From contig CANDVA010000001.1 in the NCBI GenBank assembly GCA_947389015.1, forward strand, positions 132,142 through 196,141: 64,000 nucleotides of DNA, written 5' to 3'. Numbering within the stretch: the stretch's first letter is position 1; the number at the start of each line of letters is the position of its first letter. The stretch is from an uncultured Clostridia bacterium (GTDB taxonomy: Bacteria > Bacillota > Clostridia > Oscillospirales > Ruminococcaceae). Under the pieces are notes generated by a model. It saw only the letters and a list, made by a program, of their open reading frames with translations, had not been told where the DNA came from and made no database searches. Below are positions 49,118 through 56,522 of this stretch, in pieces. The position numbers were made by a program, and so were the translations under genes.

Positions 49118-50944
49118 ATGAAACTGAGACAGGTATTGGCAGCGGTTATGGGGGCGTCTGTTGCTATCGGTTCTTTCGGGAGCGTCGGCGCTTCGGCGGC
49201 GGACGTTTCGTGCGCCGAGGGTATCAAGGTCGCGTATCACACGCGCGACGAAATACGCAATTACCTGAAAAAACACCCGTTTGACATGAACAGACAGGCG
49301 GAATACGCGCAAACTCCTGTTACATGGAAACCGTATCGGGAGGGCAAACTCAGCGATACCGATCTGAAAGAGGGTCTGAACGCTCTCAACTCCATGCGCT
49401 ATATCGCGGGGGTCGGAGTAAAGGACGTAATACTCTGCCATTACGGCAACGATTATGCGCAAGCGGGCGCACTGGCGTGCTGTATTAACGGCTCGCTTTC
49501 ACATAATCCCGGCTATATCCAAGGTATGGACAGCACGCTGTGGACGTACGCTAAGTTTGGCTGTCAGCAGTCCAATCTGGCGAGCGGATTCAAAAATGTT
49601 GCTCATTCGGTAGTGCTCGGGTACTTGTACGACACCAACAAGAAGAATATCTCCGCGCTGGGTCACAGACGGTGGTGCCTGAATCCTCCGATGGACGTTA
49701 CGGGCTTCGGACAGGTCAACAATTTCAGCGCCATGTACGCTCTCGCCAACGGTTATAAAAACGCTGACAACTACGGCGTATGCTGGCCCGCGCAGAATAT
49801 GCCGCTCGAATACTTCCCCGCGGACACCGCGTGGAGCATATCAATGGGTTATAACGTAAACGCCGCAGACGTTAAGGTAACGCTTACAAGGAAGTCCGAC
49901 GGCGAGGTCTGGACGTTCTCAAGCGAGAGCGCTGACGGCTATTTCAACGTAAACAACGAGGAATACGGACAGACGGGCTGTATTATCTTCCGTCCCGACG
50001 GAGTGGAAAAATTCAGCCACGGCGACGTATACTCGGTAAAAATAACGGGTCTGAATACTCCCGTATCATATAACGTAAGCTTCTTCGGTCTCGACGGCGA
50101 CGACAGCATATTTTCCGACGACGAAAGCAATAACGATACGGACGCGCCCGACGATTCAAGCACTCCCGACGACGGCTCGGATATCGTCTACGAACCCGAG
50201 AGCAAGGATTACATTGACGAAGCGACGGGAATCGAGATCACCGCCGAAGCAGGAACGTTCCCCGTAAATACAACGCTCAAAGCAGAACCCGTTGAAAGCG
50301 GCTGTACACTCACACGCTACACCTGCGACCTTTCGTTTATCTGCGGCGGTCGGACATATCAGCCGACGTGCGGGGTAAACGTGAGAATTCCCGTACCCGT
50401 ACAGTTCGTGAGCTGTTCAAATCTGTATGTTTATCACATTCGGGATAACTCGTATAATTTCGTGAATTCCTCAATAAGCAACGGCTGCGTATCGTTCCGC
50501 GCGGACAGCTTCAGCCCATATGTGATATCGAGCGAAAGGCTTACCGAAGCAGGCGAGCCCGAAGAGGAAAAAACACCCGATGACGACACAGCCCCGACAT
50601 CGCCCTCAACACCGACCGCTCCGACAGTGACCGTACCCGATATTATCGGAAACGTAAGCGGTGTTGACGATACCGAAAGTGCGCCGACCGACAGCTCCGT
50701 TCCCGATGAGGACATACCCGAAAGCTCGGATAACACCGTAAGCTCCGAAGGCGATATATCCGACAGCAGCGCAAGCAAGCCCGAAAGCGAAAACAACGCC
50801 GAGAGCGAGGCGGTCAAGGAAAGCGTAAACAGCTATGTGACCATGACCCCTGCCAAGAACCCCGCAACGGGTATTACGGCAGCGTTTCTGCCTCTTATAG
50901 CAGTCGGCGCGGCACTGTTTATCGCGTCGCATAAGAAAAAGTAA
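49118..50944 (+). CDS. Surface-anchored CAP/SCP-domain protein
   Basis: The 608-residue product (ATG at 49118 after AAGGGGG) has a signal peptide (about 1-28) and a CAP-like domain (about 95-225) with ALNSMRYIAGV, SLSHNPGY and LGHRRWCLNPPM, the spacing seen in bacterial CAP domains. A beta domain follows, then a second beta region (about 395-470), an acidic Ser/Pro/Thr spacer, and a C-terminal anchor: NPATG, a hydrophobic helix and SHKKK. The NPxTG-helix-KKK tail looks like a sortase signal or its clostridial variant. CAP domains serve in adhesion, sterol/lipid binding or proteolysis; the role here is unknown. Confidence 0.85.
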   Translation: MKLRQVLAAVMGASVAIGSFGSVGASAADVSCAEGIKVAYHTRDEIRNYLKKHPFDMNRQAEYAQTPVTWKPYREGKLSDTDLKEGLNALNSMRYIAGVGVKDVILCHYGNDYAQAGALACCINGSLSHNPGYIQGMDSTLWTYAKFGCQQSNLASGFKNVAHSVVLGYLYDTNKKNISALGHRRWCLNPPMDVTGFGQVNNFSAMYALANGYKNADNYGVCWPAQNMPLEYFPADTAWSISMGYNVNAADVKVTLTRKSDGEVWTFSSESADGYFNVNNEEYGQTGCIIFRPDGVEKFSHGDVYSVKITGLNTPVSYNVSFFGLDGDDSIFSDDESNNDTDAPDDSSTPDDGSDIVYEPESKDYIDEATGIEITAEAGTFPVNTTLKAEPVESGCTLTRYTCDLSFICGGRTYQPTCGVNVRIPVPVQFVSCSNLYVYHIRDNSYNFVNSSISNGCVSFRADSFSPYVISSERLTEAGEPEEEKTPDDDTAPTSPSTPTAPTVTVPDIIGNVSGVDDTESAPTDSSVPDEDIPESSDNTVSSEGDISDSSASKPESENNAESEAVKESVNSYVTMTPAKNPATGITAAFLPLIAVGAALFIASHKKK

Positions 50945-50951
50945 ATACAGC

Positions 50952-50985
50952 GAAACGCCGTGAGGTTCACGGCGTTTCTTTTTGC
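50952..50985. terminator. Terminator between convergent CAP and WYL genes
   Basis: GAAACGCCGTGA pairs with TCACGGCGTTTC around a GGT loop, followed by TTTTT; it overlaps the end of the WYL gene. Confidence 0.85.
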
Positions 50986-51959
50986 TCGCTGTCATTAAAG
51001 GTAAACTCCGCCTGCCGCGCGACGCGTTCGGCGGCTTGACGGCGAAATCCCTCGGGAGAGAGTATCTCGACAGCCGCGCCAAAGCTCAGCAGACGTATCA
51101 GCAGCTCGGTCTCGTCGGACTTATCATAGTGCAGTGTTACGACACAGCCGCCGCTTTCAAGATCGCGCTCGGCTCGTTTTTCGTAGCTCGCGAACGCCAT
51201 TAGAAATCGCTCCACGGCGTTGCGCTCGGGCGCAACGTACACCGTCACGCTGTTCCGCGGCTTGGTGAACGGTGCGTTCAGACTGCCCGTGAAAAATCTC
51301 CCCGTGCGCTCAATCGTGTCTATCCTGCCGAGATTTATCACACCGCCGCTCGATATCCTGCCGTTTCGGTGCTTACGGGCAAGTACGCGGAGCTTGTCGT
51401 TTTTCTCGGAGTACTCGATATTCAGCGGCAGACAAGTGAAGCATATCCGCTTATCATGCCCCGAGGTATATGATATTTTCAGCAGCTCGCGCGACTTTAT
51501 CGCCAAGAGTATAACGCGGAAATTCTCACGATACCGCGCGTCGGCGTAATCGTCGCCGTCGGTGAATTTATCAAAGTAACGAAAATGCTCACGTCGGTAC
51601 AGCGGTTTTATATCGGCAAGCTGTTCCTCCAGGCGGCGGAGCGTTTCATCGTCGAAAAACAGCCGAGATCGGGGATCGGCGAGTTTGGAGCTGAGCCAGC
51701 GTTTCTGCAATAAAGTGAGCACCGCGGGCGGAGAGCTTTCGATTATCCGCGAAAGCGTGCCGTCTACGTTTCGTCGCAGAAGCCCCCAATCCGAGCCGTC
51801 CTTTTGCGGGAGGAGCTTCTGCGGAAGAAACAGCGCCGAATCACGGAATCCAAGCGAACGGATTAGCTCGTAAACTTCGTCGTCGGTCACGTCTTTTTCC
51901 CGCATTGCCCGCGCGGCTATCCGATAATACGCGCCGTAGATCTCACTGAATATCGTCAT
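50967..51959 (-). CDS. WYL-domain protein (second of a pair)
   Basis: The 330-residue protein has an N-terminal helical region of about 100 residues and a WYL domain (about 150-245) with LLKISYTSGHDKRICFTCLPL and DKLRVLARKHRNG, then a WCX-like C-terminal domain with VTVYVAPERNAVERFL. WYL proteins are regulators, often DNA-binding, that sense nucleotides or single-stranded DNA. The start is taken at ATG 51959 (GGTGA upstream); a GTG at 51968 is possible. It overlaps the preceding WYL gene, and pairs like this may form heteromers as PafB/PafC do. Confidence 0.82.
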   Translation of the reverse strand: MTIFSEIYGAYYRIAARAMREKDVTDDEVYELIRSLGFRDSALFLPQKLLPQKDGSDWGLLRRNVDGTLSRIIESSPPAVLTLLQKRWLSSKLADPRSRLFFDDETLRRLEEQLADIKPLYRREHFRYFDKFTDGDDYADARYRENFRVILLAIKSRELLKISYTSGHDKRICFTCLPLNIEYSEKNDKLRVLARKHRNGRISSGGVINLGRIDTIERTGRFFTGSLNAPFTKPRNSVTVYVAPERNAVERFLMAFASYEKRAERDLESGGCVVTLHYDKSDETELLIRLLSFGAAVEILSPEGFRRQAAERVARQAEFTFNDSEQKETP

Positions 51960-53214
51960 TTTGTTCACCGCCGTTTCCGTTGTACATTTCGTTCATTCGC
52001 CGAATATCATTCTCAAAAAGCTCGCGCGCGGCGGCGTTTCCGCCCTCGAGCCTGACTATTCTGCCGATAAAGGTCTTGATCCAATGCATGGGCTCAACGG
52101 GATCAAACGCGTCTATCGTGAGCTTATACAGCTCATCGGAGAGCTTTTCGAGCGTGCCGTTCCGCTTTTCACGTTCAATACGGTTGATTATGAACTCCTC
52201 TCCCTCGCCTATACGTATCGTGACCTCAAGCGGCATTACGTTTCCCGTTTCGCGGCGCTCGCCAAATGAGACGCCGAAGCAGCGACTCTCGTTTTTGAGG
52301 TACTTTTCATATATAACGTCGAACTCGGCAAACGCAGCCCCTGTTTTCACCGTGCGTATATAGTCGAGACGGAACGCATTAAAGCGATTGTACAGCGGAA
52401 TATATGCGACCAGATATCGCCGCCCCGTCTGCACCGACGCGGAGATACGCATAGGCACGACAAGGTTTTCGCTCTCCTTTTTGGATCGGCTTTTCGCCGA
52501 GAATGTATACAGCAGGAGCGTGCATTTTTGCTCGATAGCCTCAAGAATTTCGGGCAGTATCGCGTCCTCGAGCGTGTGGACGATATAATTATGCTTCATG
52601 AAAAAGAGGTCGTTCTCCATACCGACAGACTTTAGAACGCTGTTGCCTACAACACCGAATTCGCCTGCCTCTGAGAAGAATTTCACAGCGTCAGCAAGTC
52701 CCTCATATTCGCGGAAATACTTGTCAATTCTATCGGAAGATAATGAAAAAAAAGCTGTTTTACCGCGTTTTTCGGTAATTATCAGACCCTCGGCGACGTA
52801 TTCCTTTAACTTGTTGCGGACGGTCTGATCGTCGAAGAAGATACCGTAACGGCTGTCGATCTCGTCCACAAGCTCGCGCAGGGAAAGTGCCCTCCCGTCA
52901 CACAGCACGTCCTGTATCAAAAAATGCAGCCGAATATCGTTGTCGGTGAAGCTCTTGGAGTAGAACGCCTTGTAAAGCGGGTTCTCAGAAACATGACCGC
53001 TGTCCACCGAAATGGATATCTGCCGTCCGCGCACGGAATCATCATAGCGCAGGAACTCGCCGAGCCAGCTCTCGACGCGGCGTTTTTCGTCGTCGTAGGT
53101 GCGGGCGCTCTTGCGGTCAAAGTCGCCGCGGACTTTAAAGCCGTAGATAAAAAAGTCGCTGACATAGTCACGGGTTTTTTCAAAATTTTTAATAAGCTCG
53201 GAAAAGCCGCCCAT
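51943..53214 (-). CDS. WYL-domain protein (first of a pair)
   Basis: The 423-residue product (ATG at 53214 after AGGAGG) begins with a winged-helix-like region: RLHFLIQDVLCDGRALSLRE and VRNKLKEYVAEGLIITEKRG (about residues 100-155) look like an HTH followed by a wing. The WYL domain (about 225-315) includes YLVAYIPLYNRFNAFRLDYI. The C-terminal WCX-like domain contains VTIRIGEGEEFIINRIEREK. The N-terminal 95 residues are an extra domain not seen in its partner. Together with the overlapping second gene this forms a two-gene WYL operon; regulated targets are not visible in the window. Confidence 0.82.
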   Translation of the reverse strand: MGGFSELIKNFEKTRDYVSDFFIYGFKVRGDFDRKSARTYDDEKRRVESWLGEFLRYDDSVRGRQISISVDSGHVSENPLYKAFYSKSFTDNDIRLHFLIQDVLCDGRALSLRELVDEIDSRYGIFFDDQTVRNKLKEYVAEGLIITEKRGKTAFFSLSSDRIDKYFREYEGLADAVKFFSEAGEFGVVGNSVLKSVGMENDLFFMKHNYIVHTLEDAILPEILEAIEQKCTLLLYTFSAKSRSKKESENLVVPMRISASVQTGRRYLVAYIPLYNRFNAFRLDYIRTVKTGAAFAEFDVIYEKYLKNESRCFGVSFGERRETGNVMPLEVTIRIGEGEEFIINRIEREKRNGTLEKLSDELYKLTIDAFDPVEPMHWIKTFIGRIVRLEGGNAAARELFENDIRRMNEMYNGNGGEQNDDIQ

Positions 53215-53267
53215 TGATATTCCTCCTTCTGCCATTGTAAATCAGTAAGGTGTTGCATAGAGCGCGG

Positions 53268-53484
53268 ATCACTTTTTCTGCCACCGGTAGAAAAAGTGAT
53301 TTATCGGTGATTTTGCCAACAGGCAAAATCACCGATTTGGGAAAAAACGTGGCACAGGTGTCCTTGTTTTTCCCCAAACCTTTTTAGCGCTTTTTCATAT
53401 GCCGCTACGCGGCGTTTTGGGCTGCCGCCCGAACCCGGCAAGGGCTCTGCCCTTGCATCCCGCCAAAGGGACCAGTCCCTTTGG
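53268..53484. repeat. Block of six consecutive hairpins (repeat-like element)
   Basis: Perfect stems occur in series: 53268-53279/53289-53300 (12 bp), 53303-53317/53322-53336 (15 bp), a G3A6/T5C3 stem at 53339-53374, GCCGC/GCGGC at 53401-53413, GCAAGGGC/GCCCTTGC at 53438-53456 and CCAAAGGGA/TCCCTTTGG at 53463-53484. The 53215-53583 gap has no credible gene. The composition (CCCGGCAAGGGCTCTGCCC and similar) recalls intergenic repeats seen in gut Firmicutes genomes; an RNA or REP-like role cannot be excluded. Confidence 0.7.
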
Positions 53485-53583
53485 AATCCCGATTTTTTAG
53501 TCATAACATTACTGTGCTAAATTCTGATTTGCACTATCTCCTAAACAAAATCAAGCCCCCAAAACGGGAGGCTTGATAACTTT

Positions 53584-54651
53584 TTATCCGTTGCCCTCGG
53601 AGAGCACATAAACGTCAACATACACAGCGCCCCAATTGCAGCAATCTTCATACGTGTTCATATAAAGGTCTACAAGCGCGTGTCCGTTCATAAGCGCAGA
53701 ACCGGTGTCGCCCGCTACCGCGTAGCCGTATACCATACTTCCGTCCTGCGATACTATGTAAAGCTCGCTCCCGTAAGGGATAACGTTGGGATTAACAGCT
53801 ACCACGCCGACCTGCGCGCGCCGTCCGCTGGCAGTGCCCGCGCCTTCATAGGCGGTGTAGGCGGTTGATCTGCCGGAAAGCACTCTTGTGTAATTTGTGG
53901 GAATGCCGTTGACTAACGCGACGTCGCTCGGGCTGTATATTTCCGACGTGGGGTGAGCCGTCACTGCGCCGCGCTCAATAACCATTGTGACGGGCTCCTT
54001 GGTGATTTCCTCGCCGAGCTCCTCGGTCTCTACATACTCACCGTCAATGTAAGTATCGCGGTAATAAGTAGTTCTTACGCCGTTCTCGCCGTATACCAGC
54101 ACGTTCTCGTATCCAAGAGTGTGCTCGGTCGTATCAACGTACTCGACCTCGTATTCGATCTCGGTCTCCTCCTGCCGTTCCTCGTAATCGTAACGGGTGA
54201 TGTTGATCTCCATATCGGGGAACAGCTCCTCGGAGAATTCGCGGTCTATGATATCGTCCTCGCCAAGGCTCACATCAAGGGCGCTGAGCGCGTCGGATAC
54301 GTCGCCGCCGACCGTCGCGTAGGACTGCGTTTCGCCATCGGCGGTCACGCTGACCTCAAACGCGCGGTATATCGTGATATGTCCCTCGTTGTTTGTACCT
54401 CTTGTATAGCTTACGCGGTCATTTGCGCCGAGTTCATAATTCTCCGTGCGGAGAATGGAATATGCGTCCGACTCGTTGGTCTGCACCGTTCTTGTCTGAC
54501 CCTCGTCGGTAATGTGAACGCTGTTTTTAGGGTCGACAGAACCTGTCATAAACACGAGCGACACGAGTATTGCGGATAATATCCCGAGCTTGACGAGCTT
54601 GCTCCTGAAAAGCAACCTGTTCATTTTTGCATTAACTATCTGTGGTTTCAT
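53584..54651 (-). CDS. Ubiquitin-like/G5/3D-domain wall protein (YabE/Rpf-like)
   Basis: The 355-residue protein (ATG at 54651 after AGGAGG) has one N-terminal membrane helix (about 18-37), two DUF348-type beta-grasp repeats (about 45-150, ITDEGQTRTVQT and FEVSVTADGETQSYATVGGD), a G5 domain (about 160-240) and a C-terminal 3D domain whose aspartates stand in GYAVAGDTGSALMNGHALVD. The 3D domain has the lytic-transglycosylase-like double-psi barrel of MltA and YocH-type wall hydrolases. It acts outside the membrane on peptidoglycan. The WalR-box arrays in its promoter region fit cell-wall stress control. Confidence 0.9.
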   Translation of the reverse strand: MKPQIVNAKMNRLLFRSKLVKLGILSAILVSLVFMTGSVDPKNSVHITDEGQTRTVQTNESDAYSILRTENYELGANDRVSYTRGTNNEGHITIYRAFEVSVTADGETQSYATVGGDVSDALSALDVSLGEDDIIDREFSEELFPDMEINITRYDYEERQEETEIEYEVEYVDTTEHTLGYENVLVYGENGVRTTYYRDTYIDGEYVETEELGEEITKEPVTMVIERGAVTAHPTSEIYSPSDVALVNGIPTNYTRVLSGRSTAYTAYEGAGTASGRRAQVGVVAVNPNVIPYGSELYIVSQDGSMVYGYAVAGDTGSALMNGHALVDLYMNTYEDCCNWGAVYVDVYVLSEGNG

Positions 54652-54679
54652 AATTACCTCCTGTAACAGCCGTGGACAG

Positions 54680-54718
54680 GTTACCGAAAGGTTACAAAAT
54701 TGTAACAATTTCTTTACA
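54680..54718 (-). promoter_or_regulatory. Four WalR-like boxes in 11-bp phase in the leader of the 3D-protein gene
   Basis: On the minus strand TGTAAA-N5-TGTTAC-N5-TGTAAC-N5-GGTAAC (54713-54718, 54702-54707, 54691-54696, 54680-54685). Three of four hexamers fit the WalR/YycF consensus TGTWAH and the spacing is exactly N5 throughout. The array lies about 35-75 bases downstream of the predicted start of transcription. Confidence 0.75.
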
Positions 54719-54759
54719 AATTGCCGTACCTATCCATGCCCTTTGCCAAGGTTAACGCC

Positions 54760-54788
54760 ATTATAGCGTTTTTTTTCGTAAATGTCAA
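54760..54788 (-). promoter_or_regulatory. Promoter of the 3D-protein gene
   Basis: On the minus strand TTGACA (54783-54788), 17 bases, TATAAT (54760-54765); about 100-base leader. Confidence 0.85.
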
Positions 54789-54833
54789 ACATAAACAGGC
54801 GGTTGATTTTATGCATATTTCACAAAATTGATT

Positions 54834-54850
54834 TGTAACCATTTTGTAAC
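54834..54850 (+). promoter_or_regulatory. WalR-type box upstream of the 3D-protein promoter
   Basis: TGTAAC (54834-54839), CATTT, TGTAAC (54845-54850): a perfect TGTWAH-N5-TGTWAH match, 46 bp upstream of the -35 box and in reverse orientation. The surrounding 54789-55041 stretch is AT-rich and I see no gene in it. Confidence 0.7.
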
Positions 54851-55034
54851 CTTTTGAAAATTTGAGCAAAAAATCCCAATTTTTGTAAATTCCTAAAAAT
54901 CTTCTTGTAATATTAACTAAAAAGCGGCACTTACGGAGTTTTGGTTAAATGCAACAAAAAATCTTTTCATTTGATCAATTGAATTGTGCAGTTGTTACAG
55001 CGGATTGTGTATCCGATTTTTTATACCAAAATAT

Positions 55035-55073
55035 ATTGTATAAAAAAGCGCCGCCCCCACGGGCAGCGCTTTC
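55035..55073 (-). terminator. Terminator of the first HPr-like gene
   Basis: On the minus strand GCGCTGCCC/GGCGGCGC-type stem (55047-55069) followed by TTTTTT. Confidence 0.8.
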
Positions 55074-55096
55074 TTGCTTGTCAAATGTGAATTACA

Positions 55097-55327
55097 TCAG
55101 CCTACAACGTAGTCCTTGACCTCGTCGAGGAAATCGCCGCAGTCGTCGCTGTGGATCTTCAGCTCGAGATCCTTGGAGAGGTCAAGGCTGAAAATACCCA
55201 TGATGGATTTTGCGTCGATTGCGTATCTGCCGCTGATAATGTCTACATCATAATCGCATCTTGTAACGATGGAAACGAAATTCTTTACGTCGTCGATCGT
55301 ATTTATGCGGATCTTTGCAGTTGTCAT
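55097..55327 (-). CDS. HPr-like protein lacking the catalytic histidine (copy 1)
   Basis: This 76-residue protein has the length and strand-helix order of HPr. The segment DAKSIMGIFSLDLSK matches the Ser46 regulatory loop (KSIMGVMSLG) with the serine kept. The site that should hold His15 (GLHARPA) is replaced by TIDDVKNFVSIVTR, so it cannot accept phosphate from enzyme I. It resembles Crh, the Bacillus HPr paralogue that keeps only Ser46 for catabolite control through CcpA. A paralogue lies just upstream on the same strand, each with its own promoter. Role in carbon regulation is inferred. Confidence 0.85.
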   Translation of the reverse strand: MTTAKIRINTIDDVKNFVSIVTRCDYDVDIISGRYAIDAKSIMGIFSLDLSKDLELKIHSDDCGDFLDEVKDYVVG

Positions 55328-55386
55328 AACAATTACTTCCTTTCGTCATTTGGGGAAATCCCAATAATTACCTGTGGTCTAATACT

Positions 55387-55416
55387 ACTATAGCATAAAC
55401 TCTCCCGTTTTGTCAA
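55387..55416 (-). promoter_or_regulatory. Promoter of HPr-like copy 1
   Basis: On the minus strand TTGACA (55411-55416), 18 bases, TATAGT (55387-55392). The leader holds a small TTGGG/CCCAA hairpin. Confidence 0.7.
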
Positions 55417-55481
55417 GAGGATTTTTGACGAATTTGGGAGCGGCGCAGAACGATTATCGGTACAAAACGCCGATTATATGC

Positions 55482-55718
55482 TTATTCCGCGATAAATTGT
55501 TTGATGTCGTCGAGGAACTCGTCAGCCTTTTCGCCGTCATCGTGAATTACGAGCGTCAGCGTTTTTGTAAGGTCAAGGCTGAATATGCCCATAATCGACT
55601 TCGCGTCCACCGCGTATCTTCCCGAAAGAAGATCGATGTCGAAAACGCACTTGTTCGCCTGCGCCACAAATTCCTTCACATCATCGATCGAATTCAAAAT
55701 AACCTTGCTTTCTTTCAT
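55482..55718 (-). CDS. HPr-like protein lacking the catalytic histidine (copy 2)
   Basis: This 78-residue paralogue of the protein at 55097 is roughly 50-60% identical by eye. DAKSIMGIFSLDLTK again preserves the Ser46 loop, and the His15 region reads SIDDVKEFVAQANK, with no histidine. The conserved SIMGIFSLDL block in both copies points to a regulatory surface under selection. The ribosome site is AAAGGCGG. It has a promoter separate from copy 1, so the two could respond to different signals. Confidence 0.85.
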   Translation of the reverse strand: MKESKVILNSIDDVKEFVAQANKCVFDIDLLSGRYAVDAKSIMGIFSLDLTKTLTLVIHDDGEKADEFLDDIKQFIAE

Positions 55719-55796
55719 AAAATCGCCGCCTTTCTTTGTTTGCGTGTATTTGTATTATGCGTGCCCGAGGCGAGCCTTTTGCTCCCTCTGTAAAAT

Positions 55797-55825
55797 AATA
55801 TAGCAATAAACGCAAAAATAGTCAA
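55797..55825 (-). promoter_or_regulatory. Promoter of HPr-like copy 2
   Basis: On the minus strand TTGACT (55820-55825), 17 bases, TATATT (55797-55802). Confidence 0.7.
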
Positions 55826-55832
55826 TAGCTTA

Positions 55833-55861
55833 TTGCAAAATTCGTAAGTTTCAAGTATAAT
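55833..55861 (+). promoter_or_regulatory. Promoter of the macrodomain-mtaB operon
   Basis: TTGCAA (55833-55838), 17 bases, TATAAT (55856-55861). The leader to 56016 is about 150 bases; I see no recognised riboswitch in it. Confidence 0.7.
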
Positions 55862-56016
55862 ATAATAGTAGGGGAAATTTTGTTTGGTGGTTTTGCATAA
55901 ATTTTGTTTGAAACTTTTTGGCACATTGCCATACCTATAACGATATCGGGCAAAAAGCGTTTTCACCGAGCCCTACAAAAACACCATATGCGATATAAAT
56001 GAAAGGATAGATCCAA

Positions 56017-56505
56017 ATGCCCGTTGAAATAGTGAGAAACGACATAACCAAAATGGCGGTCGACGCGATAGTCAACGCCGCAAATTCCTCGCTTCTGGGC
56101 GGAGGAGGAGTCGACGGTGCCATACACCGCGCGGCGGGTCCCGAACTACTCGGCGAGTGCCGTCTGCTCGGCGGCTGTAAAACGGGGCAGGCAAAGATAA
56201 CCGGGGGATATAAGCTGCCGTGCAGGTACGTTATCCACACGGTGGGTCCGGTGTGGCGAGGCGGAGAGAACGGCGAAGAGGAGCTGCTGATTTCGTGCTA
56301 CCGCAGCTCGCTGGAACTGGCGAAAAAGCACGGCTGTAAAACCGTCGCGTTTCCGCTGATCTCGTCGGGGATATTCGGCTATCCCAAGGACAAGGCGCTT
56401 AAGGTCGCTGTGGATACCGCAAACGAATTCCTCGCCGACAATGAGATGATCGTATATATAGTCATATTCAACAAGGATGTGCCCGAAACGGGCGTCGGTC
56501 CGTGA
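56017..56505 (+). CDS. Macrodomain (ADP-ribose-binding) protein
   Basis: The 162-residue protein is one complete macrodomain: [20 protein letters not shown] (residues 20-39, ribose/catalytic loop) and [15 protein letters not shown] (diphosphate loop near 115). MacroD-type members remove ADP-ribose from proteins or hydrolyse O-acetyl-ADP-ribose, the product of sirtuin deacetylation. It is upstream of mtaB, its last codon lying 18 bases before the mtaB GTG. With the SIR2-like and TIR proteins it is one of three NAD+/ADP-ribose modules in the window, though far from the others. Confidence 0.92.
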   Translation: MPVEIVRNDITKMAVDAIVNAANSSLLGGGGVDGAIHRAAGPELLGECRLLGGCKTGQAKITGGYKLPCRYVIHTVGPVWRGGENGEEELLISCYRSSLELAKKHGCKTVAFPLISSGIFGYPKDKALKVAVDTANEFLADNEMIVYIVIFNKDVPETGVGP

Positions 56506-56522
56506 AAACAAGGAGTGATAAG

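Noticed and set aside
53301-53504. 67-codon minus-strand frame in the hairpin block
   Set aside because: The sequence is composed of perfect inverted repeats and the frame lacks a ribosome site. Protein-like appearance comes from the repeats.
54651-54753. c-di-AMP (ydaO-type) riboswitch before the 3D-domain gene
   Set aside because: This riboswitch often precedes wall-hydrolase genes, but the leader is only about 100 bases and lacks its conserved core. The WalR-like repeats explain it better.
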